64,000 nucleotides of DNA from Candidatus Rifleibacteriota bacterium. GTDB taxonomy: Bacteria > Riflebacteria > Ozemobacteria > Ozemobacterales > Ozemobacteraceae. Of the stretch, positions 33,686 through 42,297 are shown piece after piece. The notes beneath the pieces are model-generated. The model did no database searches and was not told the origin of the DNA. It was given only the letters and a program-made list of their open reading frames with translations. The translations under genes were made by a program, and so were the position numbers. Position 1 is the first letter of the stretch, and every line of letters begins with the position of its first letter. Location of the stretch: NCBI GenBank assembly GCA_029565415.1, contig JAKQOH010000116.1, positions 25,162 to 89,161 on the forward strand, in the 5' to 3' direction.

Positions 33686-35458
33686 TCAGAACGTTCCGGT
33701 CGTGAACTGGCACCAGAGCTGGGCTTCGCCTGCCAACGCCAGGCCCGATCGCGAGCGTAGTCCCGAAGTGGTGAGACGGATCAGATAGGAACGGTTCGAG
33801 GCCAGCGTCCGGTTGGGCACCAGCGAGAGGATCGTGTCGTCATCGCTCCAGGCGATGTCGAACTCCTCGCCGAGGGCCGTGCCATCAAGGGTCACCCGGA
33901 TCCCGTTCTGCATGTCCGTCACGTCGAGACGCAGCCCCGTCAGGAGGCTGGCAGGGTTCATCGGCCGGTCGAACTTCACCCGGAACGGGCCGGCCCGCGA
34001 AACGCCCGTGTCGCCGTTTTTCGGCGAGGTCGAGACGACGTGGGGCGAGGGGTCGGCGGCCGTCGTGAACGAGGCGAACAGGCCGGTGTAATTGCGCAGG
34101 AGGCGGCCGTCGGCAGCCCTTGCGCCCCACTGGGACAGCATGAGGCTGTATTTTTTCGACGGGGAGAGGGCCTGCCGGGGTTTCAGGCGCAGCACCGTGG
34201 CGCCGATCCATTCGATCTCGAAGAACGACTTGACGAGCGAGCCGGGAACGGCGACGGTCGTCTTCCCGTCGATCTCCAGCGTCAACTCGAACTGGTCGAA
34301 GATCGTGGCGGTGTCCATCGACTGGCCGAAGCCGATCTCGAGGGGGGTGGAGACGTCGACCCCCGTCTGGCCGTTGTAGGGGCGGGTCCAGGAGATGATC
34401 GGATCGGTGACGGGGACGTCGTGGGCCGGATACAGGCGCATCCGGACGATGGTCAGGCCGTCGAGAGCCACCGGAATCTGCATGTCGCGCCGTTCGGCAT
34501 ATCCGGACTTGACGACCGAGATCACGGTATCGCCGGAGCCCGCGCCGACCGCGAGGAACGCCGCGCCGCCGCTGGTGACCTGCTGGTTCGTTCCGACCGT
34601 GATCGCCGCTTCGTTCAGCGGGGTGTCGACCCCGGCCACCGTTTCGAGCACCTGGACTTCGACGCCGCCCCGCCGCTTGGTGAACGAGTCGCCCCGACCG
34701 ACCGCGACCGAGGCGTTCTCGAAACCGGGATGTAATTGTATATTATCTGATATAGAAGTCCCGTTCGACGGGAAGACCGCGGTATACCGCAAGTCCCAGT
34801 CGAGATACTGGATGCGCACTTCGGCGGAGCTGGCGACCAGGTTGCCGGCGTCCAGGGCGATTTCGGTTTTCCCCTGCGCATTCGTGATCCCGACGAGATC
34901 GAGTGCGGGAATCGTCACTTTCGCCTGGGCCAGCGGGAGCCAGTCCCCATCCGCGGCGGCCGACGTCGGATTGACGAGGAGCGAGGTGCGGTTGATCTGG
35001 ACCGTGATCGCGTAGATCCGCCCGCCCACCACGTCGACGCTCGTCTTTTTCGTGGTGATGCCGCCCTTGCGGTCGTCGGCGCTGCAGGTGATCTCGAACG
35101 TGCCCGTCATCGACGGGGCTTTCCAGACGGCGGAGTTCGAGACATTCCGGATGATCGTTCCGCCGGAAGCGGTCCAGTTCAACTGGACGGGATCCCCGTC
35201 CGGATCGATCGCGTCTGCGGTCAGCGTGATTTCCCCGCCGAATCCGGTCAGGCTGCCGCCCGAGGTGAGGTTCAGCATGGGGGAGAGATTGCCGCCCGTT
35301 CCCGAAGTCGTCTCGGTGTCGGTCAGGGCCGTTTCCGCGCCGTCGGTCGTGCGCAGGGCCGCGACCGAGTTCGCGTTGGTGCAGCCCCCGAACAGAATGG
35401 CCGTGACGACGACCAGAAGGGCGAACAGATGGATGCGATACGAAGAGAGAAATGCCAT
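33686..35458 (-). CDS. Outer-surface lipoprotein with Ig-like domains
   Basis: 590 residues. A lipoprotein signal with lipobox FGG-C26 (TAILFGGC). Residues 60-170 are PKD/Ig-like (TADAIDPDGDPVQLNWTASGG), 180-390 are carboxypeptidase-regulatory-like or unassigned beta domains, and 400-590 hold two Big_5-like Ig domains (FGQSMDTATIFDQFELT and VKFDRPMNPASLLTGLRLDV). GGAGGTG is well placed before the ATG at 35458. A cell-surface or periplasmic adhesion or binding role is inferred; no enzymatic motif. Confidence 0.82.
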   Translation of the reverse strand: MAFLSSYRIHLFALLVVVTAILFGGCTNANSVAALRTTDGAETALTDTETTSGTGGNLSPMLNLTSGGSLTGFGGEITLTADAIDPDGDPVQLNWTASGGTIIRNVSNSAVWKAPSMTGTFEITCSADDRKGGITTKKTSVDVVGGRIYAITVQINRTSLLVNPTSAAADGDWLPLAQAKVTIPALDLVGITNAQGKTEIALDAGNLVASSAEVRIQYLDWDLRYTAVFPSNGTSISDNIQLHPGFENASVAVGRGDSFTKRRGGVEVQVLETVAGVDTPLNEAAITVGTNQQVTSGGAAFLAVGAGSGDTVISVVKSGYAERRDMQIPVALDGLTIVRMRLYPAHDVPVTDPIISWTRPYNGQTGVDVSTPLEIGFGQSMDTATIFDQFELTLEIDGKTTVAVPGSLVKSFFEIEWIGATVLRLKPRQALSPSKKYSLMLSQWGARAADGRLLRNYTGLFASFTTAADPSPHVVSTSPKNGDTGVSRAGPFRVKFDRPMNPASLLTGLRLDVTDMQNGIRVTLDGTALGEEFDIAWSDDDTILSLVPNRTLASNRSYLIRLTTSGLRSRSGLALAGEAQLWCQFTTGTF

Positions 35459-35526
35459 GGGGCACCTCCGATATGTCCTGTTCTGGAGGTATCGGAAGAA
35501 ACCGGTATTTCTCTGAGTGGTCCGGT

Positions 35527-35548
35527 CGGGCGCATCGCGATGCGCCCG
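35527..35548. terminator. Palindromic hairpin downstream of the aminopeptidase
   Basis: A 22-nt perfect palindrome, half-site CGGGCGCATCG, just 3' of the leucyl aminopeptidase stop on the minus strand. No T tract. Termination is inferred from position. Confidence 0.45.
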
Positions 35549-35556
35549 GGTTGGAG

Positions 35557-37020
35557 TTACGCCATCCGGGCGCCGCTGGCCGGGGCGAGGAGTTCGACGA
35601 GAAGCCGCACGCCGACGCCGGACGAGCCCTTGCTCAGATAGCTGATCTCGCGGAGCTGGTCCGCGGTGCCGGCGATATCCAGGTGTGCCCAGGAGGGCGG
35701 GGCGAAAGCGGAGAGAAACGCGGCGGCAAGACAGGCGCCGCCCTTCCGGCCGCCGGCATTTTTCCAGTCGGCGATGCTGCTTTTCATGGCATCCTTGAAG
35801 CATTTGTGGAGCGGCAGGGGCCAGAGGAGATCACCGGATGCGGCGGCGGCGGCCGTCAGGCGATCCCGGAGGGCGGGGTCGGCGGTGAAGAGGCCGGTGA
35901 AACGGTCGCCGATGGCCGTGATGACGGCACCGGTCAGGGTCGCCAGATCGATCGAGAAGGCGGGCTTGAAGGTAGCGCCGTAGGCGAGCGCGTCGGCCAG
36001 CAGCAGACGCCCCTCGGCATCCGTGTTGATGATCTCGACGCTCTGGCCGTCGAATTGGCGGATCACATCCCCTGGGCGGCAGGCGTTGCCGTCGGGGAGG
36101 TTTTCGGCGGCGGGAATCAGGCCGATCACGCGGCGGGTGCAGCCGAGCCGGGCGAGGGCCGAGAGGGCGGCCATGACCGCCGCCCCGCCCGCCATGTCAT
36201 TGCGCAGTTCGTGCATGTTCTCGGCCGGCTTGATGCTGATGCCGCCGGAGTCGAAGGTGATCCCCTTGCCCACGAGAAGGACCGGCTTCGCTTTGCCAGG
36301 GTTCAACTCCATCTCGATCAGGCAGGGCGGGTGGCCGCTACCCTGGCCCACGGCGAGCAGGCCGCCGAACTTCTGCAGCGCCTTTCCGCGACGGATGCTC
36401 ACGGTCAGCCGTTTCGGTCGGGCCAGCGCCTCGGCTTCGGCGGCCAGCCGTTCGGGAGTCAGTTCGTTTCCCGGCGCATCCGACAGCCGGCGGGCGAGAT
36501 TCACGGCTTCGGCCACGATCCGTGCCCGCTTCAGTCGCTCTTCCAGAAGATCGGTCCGTTGCTCCGCCGCGGTGAGGAACTGGATCGCGTCGAAGCCGGC
36601 CGGACCGCGATCCGCCGGGTTCTTGCGGTAGGGGGCGGCGTGATGGCAGAACAGGTCTGGCACCATGAAAAGATCATCCATCAGGAGAAGGGCTTCCTCA
36701 GCCGGGAGGGGAAGGGACGGCAGGACGACGGCGATGGTGCGTGCTTTCCGCGCTGCAAGCCGCTTGAGGCCGGTTCCGAGGGCGTCGGGCAGGGTCTGGC
36801 GAAGCTCGGCGTCGATGAGGACGGGAGCGGCGCGGGCGATCAGCGAACCGTCGAAGATCCCGAGAGACTCGGTTTCCCCGTTCCATTCACCAACGGGAAG
36901 CCGGGGTACCCCGGGGAGCCGGGAAAGCGGGGCCGGCATCGCAGCGGGGTCTTTTCTGAGGGGCAGGAACAGCCAGCCGTCGATGGTTCCCGAGGGGCGT
37001 GAGCGGACGGTGATCTTCAT
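35557..37020 (-). CDS. pepA: Leucyl aminopeptidase (M17)
   Basis: 487 residues. The metal- and substrate-binding blocks VGKGITFDSGGISIKPAENM, NDMAGGAAVMAAL and the family signature NTDAEGRLLLADAL are intact. Cytosolic di-zinc (or Mn) aminopeptidase in peptide turnover. The start at 37020 has GGAG upstream; the longer frame lacks a ribosome site. Divergent from rpmB. Confidence 0.96.
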   Translation of the reverse strand: MKITVRSRPSGTIDGWLFLPLRKDPAAMPAPLSRLPGVPRLPVGEWNGETESLGIFDGSLIARAAPVLIDAELRQTLPDALGTGLKRLAARKARTIAVVLPSLPLPAEEALLLMDDLFMVPDLFCHHAAPYRKNPADRGPAGFDAIQFLTAAEQRTDLLEERLKRARIVAEAVNLARRLSDAPGNELTPERLAAEAEALARPKRLTVSIRRGKALQKFGGLLAVGQGSGHPPCLIEMELNPGKAKPVLLVGKGITFDSGGISIKPAENMHELRNDMAGGAAVMAALSALARLGCTRRVIGLIPAAENLPDGNACRPGDVIRQFDGQSVEIINTDAEGRLLLADALAYGATFKPAFSIDLATLTGAVITAIGDRFTGLFTADPALRDRLTAAAAASGDLLWPLPLHKCFKDAMKSSIADWKNAGGRKGGACLAAAFLSAFAPPSWAHLDIAGTADQLREISYLSKGSSGVGVRLLVELLAPASGARMA

Positions 37021-37119
37021 GATTCGGTTCTCCGATGCGGTTACGGCTTTGGGGACGCTGCCCGGCGAGCCGGCGGTCATGGTATCATGAATTTTCGCGG
37101 GGTGTGTACAAGAATGCTG

Positions 37120-37148
37120 TTGCATCTCGGCAAAAAATCTGCTACCAT
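37120..37148 (+). promoter_or_regulatory. Possible promoter of rpmB
   Basis: TTGCAT and TACCAT separated by 17 bp, 36 bp before the rpmB start. Match to consensus is moderate. Confidence 0.4.
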
Positions 37149-37184
37149 CTCATTTCACTCGACCATTGCTCGGAGGTGACAAGA

Positions 37185-37376
37185 ATGTCTCGGTATTGCA
37201 TGGTTTGCGAACGCGGACCCCAGGTCAGCTATCAGCTCAGCCACTCGCATCGGCGCTCCAAGCGGCGCTGGAGCGTGAACCTTCAGAAGAAGCGGGTCAT
37301 GCTTCGCGGCAAGCTGGTGCATGGTTATGTTTGCACCAAGTGTCTGGGTAGCGACAAGGTGACCCCGGTCATCTGA
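37185..37376 (+). CDS. rpmB: 50S ribosomal protein L28, Cys4 zinc-binding form
   Basis: 63 residues. SRYCMVCERGP, SHSHRRSKRRW and NLQKKRV, then YVCTKCLGSDKV. Two CxxC pairs mark the zinc-containing (C+) form of L28. CGGAGGTGA lies 6 bp before the ATG. Confidence 0.96.
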   Translation: MSRYCMVCERGPQVSYQLSHSHRRSKRRWSVNLQKKRVMLRGKLVHGYVCTKCLGSDKVTPVI

Positions 37377-37403
37377 TTTTCGATCTGTGCCGGAAGGGGC
37401 TCT

Positions 37404-37979
37404 TCAGGCTTCTCCGGTGGTTCCCGCCGCTCTCGTGAGCTCGGGGTGCCGTGCTGCCAGCCAAGCCGCAAGGCCTGCGCTGACGACGGTTTCCGGGATC
37501 ATGTGCCCGAGATTGTAGATGCTCGACGTCACGATCGCGGCGCTCAGATCCGACGCGGGGTCAGAGAAGAAAACGACGCCGGCGGTGACATGGCAGAGCA
37601 GTCTCAGACTGCATGCAAATGTCACCGCCGTCGCTGCGTTTCCCGGACTCTTCCACCGCAGGATGCCAGCCAGCCCGAGGGCCCCGTGCGCGAGCGGGTA
37701 GTCGAGCAGGAACTGGACGGGATGAACGATGAATGGGCGGCGCAGCGTCAGCAGCAGCCCCGCCAGCAGGCCTGCGGCCACGCCGCGTTTCACCCCCCGG
37801 CGTGCGGCGAGCAGCAGCAGAGGGAGGCCGCCGAGCGAAAGCGAGCCTCCTGCCGGCAGTTCAAACAGCCGGAACTGGCTCAGGGCCAGTGAAAGTGCGA
37901 TCAACAGGCCTGTTTCCGCCGTCTGTTGGAGCCGTGACGGCAGACCCTGAGCCGGTGTCGGTTCGAAACGTGGGTTCAT
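37404..37979 (-). CDS. Energy-coupled thiamine transporter ThiT-like S component
   Basis: 191 residues, about six spans. GGSLSLGGLPLLLLAARRGVKRG and HPVQFLLDYPLAHGALGLAGI resemble ThiT and related ECF S components. It would need an ECF energising module encoded elsewhere. A weak ribosome site precedes the ATG. No TPP riboswitch (CUGAGA or ACCUGA-type core) was found in the 119-bp upstream region, so thiamine is inferred from family only. Confidence 0.8.
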   Translation of the reverse strand: MNPRFEPTPAQGLPSRLQQTAETGLLIALSLALSQFRLFELPAGGSLSLGGLPLLLLAARRGVKRGVAAGLLAGLLLTLRRPFIVHPVQFLLDYPLAHGALGLAGILRWKSPGNAATAVTFACSLRLLCHVTAGVVFFSDPASDLSAAIVTSSIYNLGHMIPETVVSAGLAAWLAARHPELTRAAGTTGEA

Positions 37980-38098
37980 GGCTTGCCAGCCCAGACTAAG
38001 CCCGCATCGTGAAGGTGTCAACTCGACATGCTGGACATCCGGTCCGATTTTTCATATCCTGTGACCTATAGAGAGATCACGTTTCCCGGGAGGATAGG

Positions 38099-40102
38099 AT
38101 GAGGCTGCCGTTGGTAGGCGTCATGAGGCGCTGTGCCCTGCTCGTTCTCGCTCTGATCGCCATCGCGGAGCCGTTCAGCCCCGCGCCGCTTCTGGCCGGG
38201 CCTGCCCCGAAGGAATACCAGGACATCTCCGAGCTGTCCCTCGACGATCTCCTGGGCCAGGTCGTCGTCACCGCCACCCGTCGGGAATCGGCGATGGAGA
38301 CGTCGCCCGCGACGATGTATGTCATCACCGAAGAGGATATCCGCCGCTCCCCGGCCCTCACGCTGTCGGATCTGTTGCGCCGCGTTCCGGGCTTCCAGAC
38401 GAAAACCTGGCTGTCCGAGTTCACCAACACCTCGCTGCGGGGCATGGTGGGCGCGTCCGTCATCAATGAACGCATTCTCTGGATGATCGATGGGGTGCCG
38501 GTCAACGACGTGCGCGACGGCGGCATCTGGACCGACATCACGATCCCCCTGTCCCATGTGAAACGTATCGAGGTGCTGTCGGGGCCGGGGTCGGCTCTGT
38601 ATGGCGCGAATGCCTTTCTCGGCGTCGTGCACATCATCACCCGCGATCCCGAGGATTATCTCCATGACGACCTGACGGGCAAGTTCCAGACGTCGTTCGA
38701 AACATACGACACCGTATTGTCTGAACTCGCCGTCGCCGGGAACAACGGCGGTGCCTCTTGGCTGTGGGACCTCCATCTCGACTCCACCACGGGGCCCGGG
38801 ATCACCCGCGACCGCAACCGGCCGGGGGCCGACAAACATTCGGACCGCCAGTGGGGCTACCTGTACGGGAAATACAAGTTCGGCAACAACAAGCTCAACG
38901 TCGGCATGCGCCGCGTCGATCAGGAATACGACGGCGCCGACTTCGCCGTCTACGATCTCTACAAATGGCGTCGCGGGGAAGAGTGGATCGACTGGCATCA
39001 CGGGAAAACGCGGGAAAATGGGGACCGCGATTCGCTGGTGCTGAGCTGGCATGGGTACGACGAGGATTTCTACCATTTTGCCGACATTCCGAACCTGAAT
39101 TACGATATCGACTCGTATCGTTGGTATTTGAACCTCCAGCGCGACATGTGCCCGCGCGGCCGGCACCGGATCTCCTTCGGCACCGGACTGCGGTCCGAGC
39201 ATTACCGGGGGGACGATTTCATTCCCACGCGGCGCTCCTTCTCGAAAGAGAATTTCAATCTCTTTTTCCAGGACGAGATCAATCTGGCACACCTGTGGAA
39301 GGTGACGGTCGGGGGGCGGTTTGATACGCACACCGATTACGAGAACGTTTTCAGCCCCCATGTGACGGTGCTGCACACCTTCGCCGACACGAAGGGCCAC
39401 GTGCGGTTCGGCTACGGCCGGGCCTTCAAGGAACCCTCCAGCTGGCAGTTGTACATCGACCAGCCGAGCGGTCGCGGCACCCCGGACATGCAGCCCGAGA
39501 AGATTCGCACGTTTGAGCTTTCCATCGATTACATGTTCCCCCGGGAGCTGTATGCCCGCGTGACCGGCTTCAACATGAAGCACCGCAACATCATCTGGGA
39601 AAACTTCGATCCGCTCATCGCCGAGAATCAGTACAAGATTTTCGGGATCTTCGGCAAGTTCCATCCGCAGCAGCCGGGCGACAGCGCGCATATCCACGGT
39701 GCCGAGTTCGAACTGCTCAAGCATTTCGACCCGCGGAACCATCTCTTCCTGACCGGGATGTGGCTCCGCTCGCGCGACGACCAGAGCCGCGATCTCCAGT
39801 ATGATGCCGAGCGCAAAGCCGGGATCGGCTACTGGCATGCCTTCGATTCCCGCACCAACATGCAGGTGGAGTCGCACTGGGTTGACGACACGATCGACAC
39901 GAACAAACGCGACGTTCCGGGAATCGGCACGCGCCACGTCTCTGGATACACCGTGACGGGAGCGGCTCTTCGATACGCGCTCTCCGCGAAGGAACACGTG
40001 AAGCTCTCGGTCTGGAACATCGGCCGGAAACCGTATCAGGAGATGCTCGAGGCCTGGGCTCCGGGAACCGTGGCGCGGCTCGAGTTCATCAGGTCGTTCT
40101 GA
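38099..40102 (+). CDS. TonB-dependent outer membrane receptor
   Basis: 667 residues. The signal peptide ends near LLAGPAPKE. A plug domain follows (VVVTATRRESAMETSPATMYVI, RVPGFQT, SLRGM, IDGVPVND, IEVLSGPGSALYGANAFLGVVHIITR), then a 22-strand-type barrel ending in Phe (ARLEFIRSF). GGAGGATAGG precedes the ATG. The following YfiR-like and kinase genes are arranged as an operon, so the ligand probably also cues the kinase. The substrate is unknown; no cobalamin riboswitch was seen upstream. Confidence 0.93.
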   Translation: MRLPLVGVMRRCALLVLALIAIAEPFSPAPLLAGPAPKEYQDISELSLDDLLGQVVVTATRRESAMETSPATMYVITEEDIRRSPALTLSDLLRRVPGFQTKTWLSEFTNTSLRGMVGASVINERILWMIDGVPVNDVRDGGIWTDITIPLSHVKRIEVLSGPGSALYGANAFLGVVHIITRDPEDYLHDDLTGKFQTSFETYDTVLSELAVAGNNGGASWLWDLHLDSTTGPGITRDRNRPGADKHSDRQWGYLYGKYKFGNNKLNVGMRRVDQEYDGADFAVYDLYKWRRGEEWIDWHHGKTRENGDRDSLVLSWHGYDEDFYHFADIPNLNYDIDSYRWYLNLQRDMCPRGRHRISFGTGLRSEHYRGDDFIPTRRSFSKENFNLFFQDEINLAHLWKVTVGGRFDTHTDYENVFSPHVTVLHTFADTKGHVRFGYGRAFKEPSSWQLYIDQPSGRGTPDMQPEKIRTFELSIDYMFPRELYARVTGFNMKHRNIIWENFDPLIAENQYKIFGIFGKFHPQQPGDSAHIHGAEFELLKHFDPRNHLFLTGMWLRSRDDQSRDLQYDAERKAGIGYWHAFDSRTNMQVESHWVDDTIDTNKRDVPGIGTRHVSGYTVTGAALRYALSAKEHVKLSVWNIGRKPYQEMLEAWAPGTVARLEFIRSF

Positions 40103-40108
40103 CGGCGA

Positions 40109-40675
40109 ATGTATAAGATAGCAATAACATTAATACTGTTGGCTTTGCTTCCGTGCTCCGGCGCGGCGGCCGAGCGCGGAGAGCGACGGGACATTCCGAT
40201 TCCGCTCCAGATCCAGATATTCCTGAAGATCATCACGTATGACCGCTCGTTCGACAACGGAACTCCGGCGCCCTACCAGGTCGGTGTCGTTCTCCGGAAC
40301 ATGGAAGAGCCGTCGGACGAGCGCATCTTCCGGCAGGTTTCGGATGCCCTGTCGAAGAAAACGATCCTGGGCCGGCCGCTCGTGCCGGTCAAGCTGCTCT
40401 TCCGCAAAGGCCAGCTCTCACCATCCGAGCCGCTTCCCGACATGCTCGTGCTGATCGGAAACTGGGAGGAGGATGGGGACAAGGTCGCCGAATTCGCCCG
40501 CAAGCATCATCGGCTGACCTTCGGAAGCGATGTCGCGCTCCTCGAATCGGGGGTGGCCGTCGTGATGAGCCTCGAGGGGAGCCGGCCCGTCATCCACGTG
40601 AACCTGACCGAAGCGAAAGCGGGCGGCGCCGACTTCCACGCGAATTTTCTCAAACACTGCCGGGTGATCCGATGA
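40109..40675 (+). CDS. YfiR-like (DUF4154) periplasmic protein
   Basis: 188 residues. Signal peptide (ITLILLALLPCSGAAAE), then QIQIFLKIITYDRSF, a YfiR-family-like core with VGVVLRNMEEPSDERIFRQVS and late FGSDVALLESGVAVVMSLEGSRPVIHVNL. YfiR proteins repress inner-membrane diguanylate cyclases or similar sensors. The first 15 codons are an AT-rich ATA/TTA patch. It lies 6 bp after the receptor and overlaps the kinase by 4 bp. Confidence 0.8.
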   Translation: MYKIAITLILLALLPCSGAAAERGERRDIPIPLQIQIFLKIITYDRSFDNGTPAPYQVGVVLRNMEEPSDERIFRQVSDALSKKTILGRPLVPVKLLFRKGQLSPSEPLPDMLVLIGNWEEDGDKVAEFARKHHRLTFGSDVALLESGVAVVMSLEGSRPVIHVNLTEAKAGGADFHANFLKHCRVIR

Positions 40676-42213
40676 AACTCTTCCCCTGGATCCATCGTTC
40701 CCCGCTGCAGAATCAGCTTCGCATGGTTCTGCTGCTCGCCTTCGTGCCGGGAGTTCTCGTCCTCGGCTTGTTCACCGTCATCCGAGAGCACTCGATCATT
40801 CGCAAGAGCTTCCAGATGAAGGCCGAGGAGCTGGTCGATCTCGCGGCCTACAACATGGCGCCGGGCGTCGAATTCGAGGATCTCCAGGCGCTGAACGAGG
40901 TCGTCAACGGCCTGACCCGGCGCGGGGAAGTCTCCTACATCCTGGTCGCCGATCGCACGGGGCGCGCCATGGCCTCCTACCACCCGGAGCTCGCCTCGAT
41001 CAACAGCTGGAAAACGGATTTTTCGGAATCCCCGATCGAGTCGCGGGACGACGGGCGCGTCCTCCATCTCCGCCACCGGCTGAGCTTCAACCAGCGGTTT
41101 CTCGGCGTGGTCTACATGGGCTTCACCCTGGACCAGATCAACGCCCAGCTGTTCCTGAACCATCTCGTGGTCGCCGGCGTGGTGTTGATTTCGCTGGTCA
41201 TCCTGACGATCGCCGCCCGCCGGTTCGGGCGAATGATAACTGACCCTATAGAATCTCTGAAGCGTCTGGCCGAAAAACTGTCCCAGCAGAACTACTCGAC
41301 CCCGCCGGTGACGATCGAGGCGGCCCAGGAGATCGAGTTCCTCGCCCACACCTTCAACGAGATGGTCCGGGCGATCCAGGAGCGGCAGAACGAGCTGCGC
41401 ATCCTCAACCAGACCCTGGAGCAGAAGGTCGCGGACCGCACCCGCCTGCTCGAGATCGAGACCCACAAGGCCCAGCAGTCGGAGCGCCTCAAGAGCGAGT
41501 TTTTGAGCAACATGTCCCACGAGCTGCGCACCCCGCTCACCTCGATCCTGGCCTGGCCGGATCTGATTCTCGACCACTACGAGCGCAAACAGGACGTGCT
41601 GACCGGCGCGGCCCAGATCAAGAAAACGGCGCAGCATCTGCTGCGGCTGATCAACGACCTGCTCGACATGGAAGCGATCGACACCGGCCGGATGCGGATC
41701 GAGCCTGTGTTGACCGACATCACGCCGCTGATCCAGGAAGTCATGCAGCACCTGCAGGGCTACGCCATCAGCCGGGAAGTGAAGATCGTGGCGAAACTGC
41801 TGACGGCGCTTCCCCCCATCGTCGTGGATGGCGACCGCCTCAAACAGGTGCTGATCAACCTCCTGAGCAATGCCGTCAAATTCTCGGTCAAGGGCGGCCA
41901 GGCGGAGCTGTATGCCTCGGCCGACGAGCGCGAGGTGTGCATCCGGGTCGTGGACCACGGGGTCGGCATCGCGAAAGAGGACATCCAGTACATCTTCGAC
42001 CGGTTCCGCCAGGTCGACGGCTCGATCCGGCGCCGTTACGGCGGTTCCGGCGTGGGGCTGTATCTCGTGAAGAGCCTCGTGACGATCATGGGCGGCGATG
42101 TCACGGTCGACAGCGGCGTCGGCGAGGGAAGCACCTTCCGCGTCACCTTCCCGCGCCCGGGAGGAGGGATCGCCTCCCCGGCCCAGGCGCCGGCCGCGAA
42201 GGAGCCCGCCTGA
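40672..42213 (+). CDS. HAMP-containing sensor histidine kinase
   Basis: 513 residues. A TM helix (about 14-34), periplasmic sensor (35-160, VSYILVADRTGRAMASYHPE), TM2 (about 162-180), HAMP, coiled coil, HisKA with the phospho-acceptor H283 in MSHELRTPL, and HATPase_c (NLLSNAVKFS, DHGVGIAKEDIQY, GGSGVGLYLVKSL). The cognate response regulator is not adjacent. Context makes the YfiR-like protein its likely periplasmic partner. Confidence 0.95.
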   Translation: MKLFPWIHRSPLQNQLRMVLLLAFVPGVLVLGLFTVIREHSIIRKSFQMKAEELVDLAAYNMAPGVEFEDLQALNEVVNGLTRRGEVSYILVADRTGRAMASYHPELASINSWKTDFSESPIESRDDGRVLHLRHRLSFNQRFLGVVYMGFTLDQINAQLFLNHLVVAGVVLISLVILTIAARRFGRMITDPIESLKRLAEKLSQQNYSTPPVTIEAAQEIEFLAHTFNEMVRAIQERQNELRILNQTLEQKVADRTRLLEIETHKAQQSERLKSEFLSNMSHELRTPLTSILAWPDLILDHYERKQDVLTGAAQIKKTAQHLLRLINDLLDMEAIDTGRMRIEPVLTDITPLIQEVMQHLQGYAISREVKIVAKLLTALPPIVVDGDRLKQVLINLLSNAVKFSVKGGQAELYASADEREVCIRVVDHGVGIAKEDIQYIFDRFRQVDGSIRRRYGGSGVGLYLVKSLVTIMGGDVTVDSGVGEGSTFRVTFPRPGGGIASPAQAPAAKEPA

Positions 42214-42297
42214 TCAGGGGTTTCGCAACAACGCTCAGCCGCGACGACGGATCGGCCGATAGATATCAAGAATTCGTCTGTCGCGAGGAGGCAGGAA

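Noticed and set aside
37980..38098. TTGACA with TAGTCT at 17 bp on the minus strand upstream of the ThiT-like gene
   Set aside because: The predicted start would leave only a few bases before the ATG and no room for a ribosome site, so it was not called; a leaderless transcript would be needed.
37980..38098. Cobalamin or TPP riboswitch between thiT-like and TonB receptor genes
   Set aside because: The interval is 119 bp and lacks recognisable cores for either riboswitch.
38066..39997. Minus-strand open frame of 643 codons over the TonB receptor
   Set aside because: Antisense to a receptor with clear plug motifs; no domains of its own.
42214..42297. Small gene between the kinase and ddl
   Set aside because: 84 bp with no start linked to a ribosome site other than that of ddl.
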